Positions 8,951 through 18,521 of a DNA stretch of 25,529 nucleotides are shown here, one piece after another. Position numbers and translations under genes: made by a program. The stretch covers positions 22,889 through 48,417 of the forward strand of contig MNCI01035830.1 of assembly GCA_015680685.1 (NCBI GenBank), in the 5' to 3' direction. Each line of letters begins with the position of its first letter. Position 1 is the stretch's first letter. The notes beneath the pieces are model-generated. The model searched no databases. It was not told the DNA's origin and saw only the letters and a program-made list of their open reading frames with translations. Origin of the DNA: Gnetum montanum. Taxonomy: Eukaryota; Streptophyta; Gnetopsida; Gnetales; Gnetaceae.

Positions 8951-9121
8951 TCAAGTGAACAATGGAGTAGGGGTATCAGTAATCCTCCACCTAACAACTT
9001 TGGTCTCATGCACCTATACAACATCATCAATAGATTGATCCTCCCAATGGATTAAGTACTTATGGCTCTGTACTCAATGAGTGCCAGAAGCTTCTCTTTT
9101 CTCGAGTAGAATTATCTTCCT
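8951..9121 (-). pseudogene. pol: Chromodomain-like tail of the second element
   Basis: Just past the long integrase frame, a neighbouring - strand frame reads KIILLEKREASGTH, a stop, then VQSHKYLIHWEDQSIDDVV, a TAG and VHETKVVRW. This fits the chromodomain core (YLIxWxxxxxxDatWe). Here the Trp after YLIH is kept. The frame ends at a TGA at 8951-8953. The match is shorter and weaker than in the nested element, and needs a frameshift from the integrase. Confidence 0.55.
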
Positions 9122-10430
9122 CTATTGTGAAGACTTGGATTTGTTAATACCCCTCTTTAACTCATCAATGTTGATCTGTAAGATTTCATCATCCACTAAT
9201 TCATGGTAATGTACAGGATCTGCAACATTAAACATAAAAAACATATCTACATCATTTGGTAAGTTAATTTCGAAAGAATTATGAATAATTTTGGCCTTTA
9301 TCCTAAAAGGACCTATCTTCTTGGCTTTTAACTTTGTGAAGTTGATACCCTGCAACCTATTCTTCTTCAAATACACCCCAACAAGATCACCAATATCAAA
9401 TTTTGGCTTTCTCTTGGCCTCATTTCTCTTAAGGACTCTTTTTTCAGCCTTCTTCTCAAGATTAGCCTTCACTTGAGCATGAAGATCCTTCATCTCGTGC
9501 ACAAAATCAGCACTCAGTTGAACTTCTCCATTAAAGCTCCTAACGTTATTCACCATATTTGGACTGAACTCAAAATTAGCCTCAAATGGGCTTGTTCCAA
9601 TAGTAACATGAAAAGCATTATTGTAAGAAAATTCTGAATGATGTAATAAATTTTGCCACCTATTGGATTGTCCTTCACATAAACACTTCAAAATATTTAG
9701 CAAAGATTTATTGACCACTTCAATTTGGTCATCATATTGTGGATGATATGTGGTTAAAATATTCAACTTTATTCCTAAAATTTACTAAAGGAACCTCCAA
9801 AAATGACTAGTGAACTTGGAGTCTCTGTCACTAACAATGTTCAAAGGAATCCCATGCAACTTTACAACATGCTGGGAAAACAAATTTGCAATATGAGATG
9901 CATCACTCATCTTTTTATATAGAATGAAATGTGCCATCTTGGAGAATCTATCCACCACCACAAAGATAGCATCATTGCCACTTTTGATCTTTGAAATCCC
10001 ACTCACAAAATCCATTACCATACTTTCCTACGAACTCTTTGGAATTGGCAAAGGCATATAGTATTCCTCAACACCTTTACCTCCCTTGAATTTTTGACAT
10101 GTCAAATACTCTTTCACAAATTTGGAGACTTCATAGGTTATTCGAGGCTAAAAATTGTACTTGCTCACAAGCTTCAATGTTTTATCTCTATCTATGTGAC
10201 CTGCCATGCTACCATAATGATTTTTAGTCAAAATGTTTCTTCTAAAATCATAATTGAAAACACAGATCTTTCCATTATTGCATGAAAATTCATTCTAAAT
10301 ATGATAGTCCCTTCATTGGTCTATCCTACTCAACAATGATTCCTTAAGGCTTCTCCAAACCTGCCCAAAATTAGAACAATGTTCAAATAAATTTGAAAAA
10401 TCATTCATATATTCTACGTGAGGTATATTG
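9122..10430 (-). pseudogene. pol: Integrase of the second element
   Basis: The catalytic triad is intact: Asp 10010-10012 (VMDFVSG), Asp 9827-9829 (IVSDRDSKF) and Glu 9719-9721 (QIEVVNKSL), again DD35E. The core includes [15 protein letters not shown] and [11 protein letters not shown]. Two adjacent stops (TAG TAA at about 9782-9787) split the core from a 214-codon open C-terminal part, which contains LLHHSEFSYNNAFH, the basic stretch KRVLKRNEAKRKPKFDIGDL and the GPF-like KAKKIGPFRIKAKI. The zinc-binding N-terminal part is only partly readable (TCQKFKGG near 10090). This is the longest undisturbed stretch of retroelement coding sequence in the window, but the gene as a whole is broken. Confidence 0.87.
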
Positions 10431-10869
10431 AAATTCACCACATGCATCCTAGACAATGCATCTGCTACCACATTAGCTTTTCCACTTTTTTGCTTGAGTA
10501 CAAAATTAAACTCTTATAATTGTACCATCTACTTCATGTGTTTGGCACTTAACTTCATGACACTTAACTTCTTTTGGGAATTAAAAAATTGAAGTGCTTT
10601 GTGATCTATCATCAAAGTGAACTCCTTGAGCAACAAGTAATGCCTCAAATGCTTGATTGCTTAAGGATAGCATATAAGTCCTTCTCGTATATGCTATATT
10701 TCTACCTTGGCTCATTCAGCTTCTCTGAAAAGAAAGTAATAGGTCCCTTCTTGTGAAAGCACCCCTCTGGAAAGTCCACTTGCATCCACCTCCATTTGAA
10801 AAAGCTATTGGAAATCTAGTATTGTAAGACTAGCTCACTAGTTATTTTTTCCTTCAATAAGTGAAAGCT
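10431..10869 (-). pseudogene. pol: RNase H of the second element, badly decayed
   Basis: Recognisable pieces are HYLLLKEFTLMIDHKALQFF (about 10570-10650), QKKLSVM, then after stops EFNFVLKQKSGKANVVADAL followed by SRM near 10450-10510. The end motif VADALSR keeps its Asp, unlike the other two elements. A short internal duplication (CACTTAACTTC repeated at about 10547 and 10562) disrupts the middle. The frame differs from RT, so an indel lies between 10660 and 10900. Confidence 0.75.
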
Positions 10870-11690
10870 CCTTTGGGTCTCATCACCCCACTTGAAATAT
10901 TAATTCTTCTTAACCAAAGAAAACATAGGCCATGAAACATCACTGAAATTTTTAATGAACCACTTATAAAAACCTTCTAAACCAAGAAATGATCTTACCT
11001 CCCAAACATTTTTAGGAGTTGGCCAATCTCTAATAGCCTTTACCTTGGTAGTTTTCATTTTGATTTGATTTTTAGAAATCACATGTTCCAAATACATGAT
11101 CTTCCTTTTTAAGAAATGAATCTTCTTATATTGGTCACCAAATGTACCTCCTCTAACTTAAGACACTTTCCTGAAGTGACCTAAGTGCTTGTCCTCATTT
11201 AAGCTGTACACCAAAATGTCATCAAAGAAGACAATACAAAACTTCCCAATCAAATCTTTGAGGACATCATGCATCAACGTCATGAATGTGGCAGGAGCAT
11301 TTGTAAGTCCAAATGACATTACCAACCACTCAAACAATTCATCTGGAGTCTTCAAAGCTATCTTTTATTCATCACCATGCCTAATTCAAATTTGATGGTA
11401 ACCACTCTATAAATCAATTTTGTTGAAGATCACTACATTGCTAAGGACGTCAAGGATATCATCCATCCTTGGAATACTAAACCTGTACCTCACTATTATC
11501 CTATTTACTACCCTTGAGTCAATCCACATCCTCCATTCATCATTGTTCCTTTTTGGCATAAGCATTGCTGGAACTGCACAAGGAGAAATTGACTCTCTCA
11601 TGAAGCCATTTGCAAGTAACTCTTCTACTTTCCTTTGCAACTCAACCCATTGATTCAGTGCCATCTAGTATGCCTTCTCACTTAGAATGG
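10870..11690 (-). pseudogene. pol: Reverse transcriptase of the second element, truncated upstream
   Basis: The frame ending at 11664 begins RT with WVELQRKVEELLANGFMRES, then SPCAVPAMLMPK. A later frame piece has FEWLVMSFGLTNAPATFM and the catalytic site IVFFDDILVYS (FFDD instead of the usual YxDD; Asp codons 11218-11223). The connection reads VKAIRDWPTPKNVWEVRSFL. Upstream only EKAY*M and a few residues are left before homology ends. Protease and gag are missing. Confidence 0.88.
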
Positions 11691-11704
11691 TAGTACTACG
11701 AATG

Positions 11705-13797
11705 AAATCTTTACAGTCTCACCGAATTGTATCTCTTCCAAAATAATCTTGCAGGAACCATTCCATCCTGTTTAAGCAACCTCGCTGCTCTTACGAATCT
11801 AGATTTAGGTAATAGCAAGTTGCAGGGCCCTCTTCCTGCCTAGATTGGCAACTTTAACAAATTACAGTATTTGGGTTTATTTGTAAACAAATTGACCAGG
11901 AACATTGCAGTCATGGTGGAATCTCACCCAACTCCAAAGCCTTGAGTTGCCTGATAAGAGATTGTCAGGAACACCACCGTCATGGCTGGGGACACTCTGC
12001 ACTCAACTCATGGATTTGAACATAGGCTCTAATTACTTTACCAGTGGAGTGAGCATGAACACACAGCCTATTCCAATCCTCAAAAGTCTATCCAATTGCT
12101 CTCTCCTAATTTCTCTAATAATAAATCAAAACTATTTCACCAGAATGCTACTACCCAACTTTGGAGGCTCCTTGCCAAGTCTTGAGACGTTGGGGTTGTC
12201 TGGCAACTTTGTTTTCAGCAACATTCCTTAGAGTGTAGCAAATTTATCATCCCTTGTAGAGCGTTATTTGAACAATAATGCATTCAGTGGCAACATTCCT
12301 CCTTAAGTTGCAAAGCTAAAGTCAGTGCAAGGCATTAGACTGGACAAAAACAAATTACAGGGCAACATTCCGATTGAGTTAGCCCTCTTAAACAAGTCAC
12401 TTAGTTATCTGTATCTCTCTAGAAACAAAATGTCAAGTTCCATCCCTGCCAATATTGGAAACCTAGTCAATCTGTAGAAGCTCTATCTTGATAGAAACCT
12501 ACTATCAGGTAAAATCCCTCCAGAGATAGGAAACTGTACGGTTCTTGAAGACTTTGACCTGTCTTCAAACAACCTCTCGGGGCCAATGCCACCATAGGTT
12601 GCCAATCTCAAATCGATTGTATTTCATTTTGATTTATCAGCAAATGCTTTAACGGGAGAAGTACCTCGGGAGATAGTAGGACTGCAGATGACAGAGTTCA
12701 TAAATCTCTCAAGCAATCATCTATCTGGAAACATTGCATCTTACATGGATAGTTGGTTGGATGCCCACGAGATTAATCTCACCTTCAATCATTTTAGCAG
12801 AAACCTTTCCAAATCCATTGAAAATAAGATCACTCAATTAAGAAGCATAGAGTTGTTTGGTAACAACTTTACCGGACCTGTGTCTGCTTCTCTGCTGAAT
12901 CATTCAACTCTCAAGATTTTGAACTTTTTCTACATAGTTTTGATGGATAAGTTCTTTGTCTGCACAGTTCCTTTAAAAAAATCAGATTAACAAAATTGTC
13001 ATTTCTTGCTAACCCAAATATATGTGGAAGATGCTTTGGCCTCAAAGCTTGCCTAGTATCTCCGGTGCAACACAGCTCTCACTTTAACAAAAGCACTATT
13101 CTGAAAATTGTGCTGACCATTATAGGTCTACTTTTGTTGCTAGTTGTTGCAGGCATTTTATTCATTTTTAGACAAGCCAAAACATCCAAAGGGAAAACTC
13201 CCAAGTAGAGGTGAAAAATTCTTAAAGATATCTGAGGAAGAACTTTGAAGGACCATAGCCAATTTCAGCACTTTAAATTTGGTGGGTGAAGGCAGCCATG
13301 GAAAGGTCTACAGAGGTGTTTTAACTTCCAGAATGGTGGTTGCTGTAAAATGCTTCTCTTCCGCAAATCAGATTAGGGCTGAGAAAAGCTTCAAAAAGGA
13401 ATTCCATGCTTAACAAAAAGTGAGACATTGCAACATTTTGAAGGTTGTCACTGTGGTGTGGTCCAAGGAAATAAAAGCCCTGGTAATGCCCTTCATGAGC
13501 AATGGCAATCTCCTTTCTCTTCTTCATAGTAGACAAGATGGTTGATTGAGCCTATTAGAGTTGCCAATGAGAGTGAAAATATTAACCAAGTTAGCTCAGG
13601 GACTTGGCTATTTGCATTATGATTGTGAATTTCAGGTCATCCACTATGACATCAAACTAGAGAATGTATTATTGGATGAGGATATGATTGTCAAGCTCTC
13701 TGATTTTGGAATATCTCGCCTGATTGGGGACTTTGATTTTCCAACTACATCTTCATCAAAGTTGATGAAAATTCAAATTTTTTCTTCTTCAATTATT
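11705..13797 (+). pseudogene. LRR receptor-like kinase (LRR-XII / At2g24130-like), truncated and degenerate
   Basis: It encodes most of a plasma-membrane receptor kinase of the kind used for pathogen or development signals. About 17 leucine-rich repeats can be read from 11705 to about 12960 with the plant LxxLxLxxNxLxGxIP pattern ([36 protein letters not shown]). They are followed by an ANPNICG cap, a membrane helix (13104-13169, VLTIIGLLLLLVVAGILFIF) and a kinase domain. Signal peptide and first repeats are missing; sequence begins where the truncated retroelement ends. Stops lie at 11841, 12229, 12304, 12475, 12595, 13411 and 13543. Frameshifts lie near 11890, in an A7 run (about 12974-12980) and near 13210. 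The kinase stops before its C-terminal half. A solo-exon layout is consistent with this intron-poor family. The subfamily name is from memory of motif style, not a search. Confidence 0.85.
13215..13797 (+). pseudogene. Kinase domain of the LRR receptor, N-terminal two-thirds
   Basis: The glycine loop is VGEGSHGKVYRG (13279-13317), the ATP-binding lysine VAVK is at 13348-13350, and the helix-C region is AEKSFKKEFHA. The catalytic loop VIHYDIKLENVLLD has HYD at 13642-13650, and the metal-binding DFGISRL starts at 13701. In the related non-RD receptors this loop is HCD, so Tyr most likely arose by one G-to-A change; an Arg is not what was lost. After DFG the sequence runs into SSKLMKIQIF and a stop. 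Activation segment, APE motif and C-lobe are absent. Confidence 0.85.
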
Positions 13798-14190
13798 TGA
13801 AATGATTTAGATTTCCTCGATTTTTGAATTTAATGAGCAATGCAATTTAATAATTTTTGCTGATTATCTAAATGCTAAATTGCATTGACCATTACATTCA
13901 AATGCTGGAGACTATTTATGTTTTCATAGTTTAGTTAAAAGCTAATAAAAACAGCATTATCAAAATTTATTTACTTTACCTAATTTATTTCTTTGGGAAG
14001 TAAAGAATCTACTAATTAATATTCATAATGATACTTTTGCTTAGAGGATCACATCTACTTTGCTGTGTAAGGGTTGCATATGTAAACAACTAGTTGCCAG
14101 CCAACTAAAATAATAATAATCTATAACATAGTCTTGGCTAATCATAGCCATCAACATGAAAATAAATACAAATAGTCAAAAAAGCTAACC
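13798..14190. other. AT-rich DNA, nothing recognised
   Basis: No domain is visible. It separates the kinase relic (+) from the exon-like blocks (-). A last exon of the following relic could lie around 14041-14090, but I cannot support it. Confidence 0.4.
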
Positions 14191-14277
14191 TAATGGAGGG
14201 TGTTGAGTGGCATCTAGAGGAGGAAGTGGTGGGTCATTACCATCCTTAGCACTATGACCACCAATGTCTCCTAAGGC
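14191..14277 (-). pseudogene. Putative eighth exon
   Basis: Between TTTTAG and GTTAGC it reads ALGDIGGHSAKDGNDPPLPP followed by LDATQHPPL, open throughout. It is short, Pro-rich and unrecognised. The true 3' end of the relic is not visible. Confidence 0.35.
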
Positions 14278-14365
14278 CTAAAATGTAACAACATATAGCC
14301 AGTTAGTAAGCCATAGCCAAAACAATGACTTAAAACAAAAATAGAAAACATAAAATATATCAAAC

Positions 14366-15188
14366 CTATGGAGATTCTAGCTCCATAACTTTTGGAGGTA
14401 GATGTGGAAGGCCTTTCTCCAAATAATGGAGGATCTAGTCCTCCATTATGTTGATCTAATCAACATCTGCAAGATCAATGCTAGAAAGGATGTCAATCCT
14501 ATTTATTGCAGTCTAAGTAGGTGGCTCCTAGGTAATAGCAATTGCAAAGGTCTTGCCTGCAGTATTGGTAATTCGAGTAGTAGGGAATTACTCCACTATT
14601 AGAGTACTTTCAAAAAGCTAATAAGTGCTCTTCTCTTGGATCCCTTAGATGAATAACTTTCTCTTGCACTATTCAACCAACTTCTCCTTAAGCCACTTAA
14701 GGTAGGCCCCACGATCTACCTTTTACTATCACTTATGGATCTTTTGTTTTTTACCCCACTCTAGGACCTAGATGCAATGATCTTTCCAATCTTCAACCTT
14801 CTAGGAGATGAGATCCCTTTGCATATGTTGTTTTGCAATCTCTTGTAGGACCATTACTTTGTCTCAAATGACATGCCACTAGTGAACCCACACTATCTCC
14901 CTAATCTGTAACTCCCCTGAGTTAGTTGCTTGGGCCTCCTCAAAGGCCTTACGGTCTTAGAGATCTCTAATGATTTCCTCCTACTATTAAGTCTTCTTCC
15001 TTAAGGCCACAACTTCCTCCCCTAGGGATTTGTTGGACCTTTTTAGCTTCCATGAAGTTTTGCACATGACATTGCTAGATCAGTAGTAGTCTCGTACAAC
15101 TTCAAGGGTATACTAGATACATCAGATGGAAGCTTAGGCAAGGAGTCAATCTTCATGTCTCTGCTAGGGTCTCACTCCACATAAGGCA
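14366..15188 (-). pseudogene. Putative seventh exon, coiled-coil-like
   Basis: It begins after TTTGTGTAG with DMKIDSLPKLPSDVSSIPLK, then after a frame change KSLGEEVVALRKKT, three stops, EEIIRDL, and FEEAQATNSGELQIREIV, MVLQEIAKQHMQRDLIS, KVEDWKDHCI, KKQKIHK and GAYLKWLKEKLVE. Heptad-like Leu/Ile spacing with many Lys, Glu and Gln suggests a coiled coil. It ends VMELESP before GTTTGA. About 17 stops occur, and most TAGs sit where Gln is expected. Two adjacent hairpins (14423-14464) lie inside. Confidence 0.42.
14423..14464. repeat. Two adjacent perfect hairpins
   Basis: ATAATGGAGGA and TCCTCCATTAT (14423-14433, 14439-14449) form an 11-bp stem with a TCTAG loop. It is followed without a gap by GTTGAT/ATCAAC (14450-14464) with a 3-nt loop. 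Confidence 0.6.
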
Positions 15189-15319
15189 CTACACAAAGCA
15201 TGAAATATAACCATAAACATAATGTAAAACCTAAAATAGCCATGACACAAGCATAACCTATAGCATAGACAAGCAACTAAGGCACATAAAATGAAGTCCT
15301 TAACTATCAAGGGTGCAAC

Positions 15320-15441
15320 CTATCACAATCGGTTGATGATGTTCTTAGCCATCCCACACATGAACTCCACCTTGTATAGAGTCTCCACCCATGGTTTCAC
15401 ATGAAACTTAGGGACATGTGCTTGCACTGGTGGCTCAAGAA
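15320..15441 (-). pseudogene. Putative sixth exon
   Basis: After ATAATAG it reads VLEPPVQAHVPKFHVKPWVE, TLYKVEFMCGMAKNIINRL and then stops at the weak donor GTTGCA. The block has no internal stop. Unrecognised. Confidence 0.35.
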
Positions 15442-15529
15442 CTATTATAAGTATAACAATCATCGAATGGTTAGGATGAAAACCAAAATTAAACTATAAG
15501 ATATAAAAAAAATTAAGGCATGGGCATAC

Positions 15530-15713
15530 TTGGCTCGTCCTCCTCTTCCTCCTCAAGGATGATGATGGGAGATGTACTTGGCATTGCTTCACCAAACAAG
15601 ACATCTAAATCATTTGTATTTGCATTGGAAAATCCTTCAACCTTAGTTTACTTTAGCAGTGTCTCTTCTACATGTCTTTGTTCTGCCTCCATGGTAGCTT
15701 GGGCTACCATGGT
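15530..15713 (-). pseudogene. Putative fifth exon, acidic
   Basis: After GATAAATGTTAG it reads MVAQATMEAEQRHVEETLLK, TAA, then TKVEGFSNANTNDLDVLFGE, AMPSTSPIIILEEEEEDEPS. It ends before GTATGCC. The acidic run of Glu/Asp is a low-complexity tail. Its 5' edge contains a perfect 10-bp hairpin (15689-15712). Confidence 0.4.
15689..15712. repeat. Perfect 10-bp hairpin CCATGGTAGC/GCTACCATGG
   Basis: The two 10-bp arms are separated by TTGG. The hairpin covers the putative ATG of the acidic block of the unknown relic. Confidence 0.6.
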
Positions 15714-15821
15714 CTAACATTTATCTACAATCATAGCACATAGCAAACTAGTTAACATGTGAAACCATGAAGTAACCATAGACTTTAAAATATAAAATGC
15801 CCAAACATAAAGAAAGCATAC

Positions 15822-16881
15822 GTGTGACTACCTACTATGATGGCCTAAACTTAAACTTAAGCTTGTCTAGAGCAGGTTGGTCTGATGTTGGTAGTGCTTT
15901 CTCCATTGGCCTTTTGAACTTCTCCTTGGCTATTCCTTTGGCCTACCTACATAGTCGTTTGGCCTCCAGGATGATTGTTGGAAACATGAGAGGCTCTTGA
16001 TCATCTGTGCTATCAAGGGACTCACACTACCTCACATTAAGATCCCTAGTGGTAATGAATAATGTATCATCCATCTCTTCTATTGGGTTTTGAGCTTGCA
16101 CCATTGGATAAATGTGCTTTATTCAAGGCTTAGAAAGTTGGCTTGGGTCTTGGGGAATCCATTGTCCATTCCTGTACACCACCATAAACTCCATAGAATT
16201 TTTTAAATAACTTAGAAAAAATGCAAAGTGCATGTGGATTATTGTAGAGGTATCCACAGGGAGTCTAAGGATCTCCTCCTGAAGCCCAACAGCTAAAGGA
16301 GTCACCCAGTTGAACTTGGTGTCATCTATTAGGACCTTCTTAAAGGTCCGCCCCTATGCTATGCCAATCACCTTTTTTTGCGATAATAGTTTAGAAAATG
16401 CATGAGACATGAACAAAGGATATGATTCCTTTGCATTAGGATTCATGGAGACATCCATGAAAATCTCGGTGTGGCCCCATGTTGGCATCAATCCACTCCA
16501 AAACTTCATCACAATGGCCCAATTCCTTCACTATTCTTATTAGGACCTTTTCCTCGTCAGTAGGAACACCAAACAAGTTGTGAAAGAGGCTTGCATTAGT
16601 ATCCATGTTAACCTTCACATCCTAGATGATGTTGCTAAAATGACTGATCTTCTCATCGAAGGACTCGATGACATGCAACATCTTCGTAGCAAGGATGGAA
16701 GGGATAGGTGCCATAAATACATCAAGCAAACTTGCACATTGGATGTTTGCTTGAACGTATCTAGGCACCTATTCCTTGAACCACTCCTATGCAAGTATCA
16801 CCTCAACAAACTTTAGGATGAGGATTTCTTCATGACATGCTCCTAAAAGTGGTATGGTGACATCAAAAGAGGTGGAAGGTC
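15822..16881 (-). pseudogene. Putative fourth, largest exon of the unknown relic
   Basis: It opens after GCTATGCAG and stays in one frame for about 350 codons apart from roughly nine stops. Readable parts are PSTSFDVTIPLLGACHEEIL, LLDVFMAPIPSILATKMLHV, NMDTNASLFHNLFGVPTDEE and VLEWIDANMGPHRDFHG. After a frame change near 16435-16460 come TKFNWVTPLAVGLQEEILRL, NGQWIPQDPSQLSKP and KEKFKRPMEKALPTSDQPAL. The coding character (hydrophobic/charged alternation, Pro-rich end) is convincing. The family is not recognised. Confidence 0.45.
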
Positions 16882-16991
16882 CTGCATAGCAATAACCAAA
16901 ATTTAGCATCGACATAACTGAAATTTAACAATGAGTTAAAGGAACAGAACACTTAGGGTTATAACATGAAAGCTATAGCCTTTATGTTTAC

Positions 16992-17286
16992 TTTCCTTTT
17001 CTTCTTTGTGTCATTTGAGTAGAGGTCCCAACTATAAGGGTCTGATTGATTCTATTAGAGTCTATCCACTAGTTGTGCATTGTCCCATCATCCTTACACT
17101 TCTTGTATACAAGGTTGAACTTTGAAGCGTATCCATCAAAGTCCCCTCTTAATTGTTGATACACAAAAATTCTTATCTAAAGAGTCTTGGTGAATTCGTT
17201 TATAGTAATTTGAGCCACTACCAAGATTTGATCATTGTTGATCAAGCCTTTATCATTGGCCTTATACATGCAAGAAGTTTGTAAAA
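16992..17286 (-). pseudogene. Putative third exon of the unknown relic
   Basis: It reads LQTSCMYKANDKGLINNDQI, LVVAQITINEFTKTL, TAG, IRIFVYQQLRGDFDGYASKF, NLVYKKCKDDGTMHN, TAG, WIDSNRINQTLIVGTST. It ends in QMTQRRKGK before GTAAAC. Only two stops occur in about 98 codons, the cleanest block of the relic. Unrecognised. Confidence 0.42.
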
Positions 17287-17349
17287 CTAATGAAGTTAGG
17301 AAAAGTAGTTAAGACAAAAGCATAAAAACATTACAATAACCATGCTTAC

Positions 17350-17781
17350 CCTTACAAATGATACACGGTGCTAGGGGGGTTCTAGAATAATGTAAGGGCT
17401 CTATATATCATTAGAGTATTGTCAACATTATATTGACTATACTCTAGCATCATCTAGATCTCTATGAGGTAACGTGGATTGATAGCATCGATCGCTCCTC
17501 TAGCTCACGGCTTGTCAATGATGAACCTGGCAACCAAGATGGATGCCCAAGGCAACAAAGACTACACTATAGCCCCAACCACATCTACATACAAGTGTGA
17601 CCATAACATCACATTTAAGTGTTGTATAATGTAGGCAAGGAATTCTCTTTTCCCAAGCGAGAACCATAGTGATAGCTTTTCCAAAGGCATATTGGGGAGT
17701 GGGGTATTTGTCTTCGGTTGACCAATGTAGAACAAAATACCCACCAACTCCATAATGATGAGGATAGGCCTTAAGAAAACC
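17350..17781 (-). pseudogene. Putative second exon of the unknown relic
   Basis: It opens after CATTTAG and reads VFLRPILIIMELVGILFYIG, later FSLGKREFLAYIIQHLNVML, WSHLYVDVVGAIV, stop, SLLPWASILVARFIIDKP, stop, AREAIDAINPRYLIEI. The stretch of about 140 codons has five stops, mostly TAG at positions where Gln or Arg would fit. Hydrophobic and amphipathic, but no clear membrane topology. Unrecognised. Confidence 0.4.
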
Positions 17782-17801
17782 CTAAATGAAGCAAAACAAA
17801 A

Positions 17802-18071
17802 GCATTATGGTAATTGAAATTTCTTAGCAAATTTGGAGGAAACATCTAGTTGGAGATGAAGTTGGCCTTTGTAAAAAGCTCTAAGATGTTTACCTCAATT
17901 AGGATAAGGAATTCCACAAGAAAACATTATTACAACATTCCATTATGATTAATTGGAATTACTTAGCAAATTTGGGAAAAAACATCTAGTTGGAGGTGAA
18001 ATTAGCCTCTATAAAGAGCTCTAAGGTGTTTTTCTAAGTTGGTTTAAGAAATTCCATAAAAGCATTATTAG
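17802..18071. repeat. Diverged tandem duplication of about 131 bp
   Basis: 17802-17932 and 17940-18071 are clearly related, sharing CTTAGCAAATTTGG, AACATCTAGTTGGAG, AGAGCTCTAAG-like and GCATTATTA-like blocks in the same order. They differ at perhaps a fifth to a quarter of positions. They lie in the large first intron-like interval of the unknown relic. Confidence 0.75.
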
Positions 18072-18521
18072 CATCTTTTATAGCCTCTTACTTCATAATG
18101 AAAATATTATAGCCAAAACTTAAAAATTTGTTTTAAGTTCAACTGAAGTGATTCTACCTTCATTAGAAAGCTAAAGCCAAGACCTACTCGGCTATAGCCA
18201 AAAAGTAGCCAAAACACTTGCCATTTTTAAGAAAAAGCTCATGAGCTTACATGAAAATCTAAAAACGGCATAGAAACCTAATTGCATAACCTTAGGAAAA
18301 TGCCATAACTTAATCGGTTCAAAACCAAATCGAACAAGACAATAGCCTTTGGAAAGATTAAATGTAGGGGTACAAATCCATAACATTGGATGTGAAAAAT
18401 ATGTAGTTGTTTTCTTAAGAAAAAAAATACACAACATTGCTTTCTTTTTCCATATAAAAAGCTAAAAAGGTAAAACCCAACTTAACATAGTCAAAACTAT
18501 CGATACCCATTAGAAAACACA
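18072..18521. other. AT-rich intron-like DNA, nothing recognised
   Basis: No coding character is visible. It has several copies of short ATAGCCAAAA-type words, which also occur elsewhere in the relic's introns. Confidence 0.4.

Larger units (their letters stand above)
8667..11700 (-). mobile_element. Second Ty3/gypsy chromovirus, 5'-truncated
   Basis: On the - strand this element shows RT (10870-11690), RNase H (10440-10869), integrase (9122-10430), a chromodomain-like tail (9008-9121), a stop at 8951-8953, a purine tract (8922-8939) and the start of a 3' LTR (8921 downward). Gag, protease, primer site and 5' LTR are absent: homology stops near 11690-11705, where LRR-kinase sequence begins on the opposite strand. 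The integrase C-terminal style (KIGPFRIKAKI, FNVADPVHYHE) is close to chromovirus lineages such as CRM, but I do not assign a clade. It is distinct from the nested element in sequence and decay. Confidence 0.85.
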
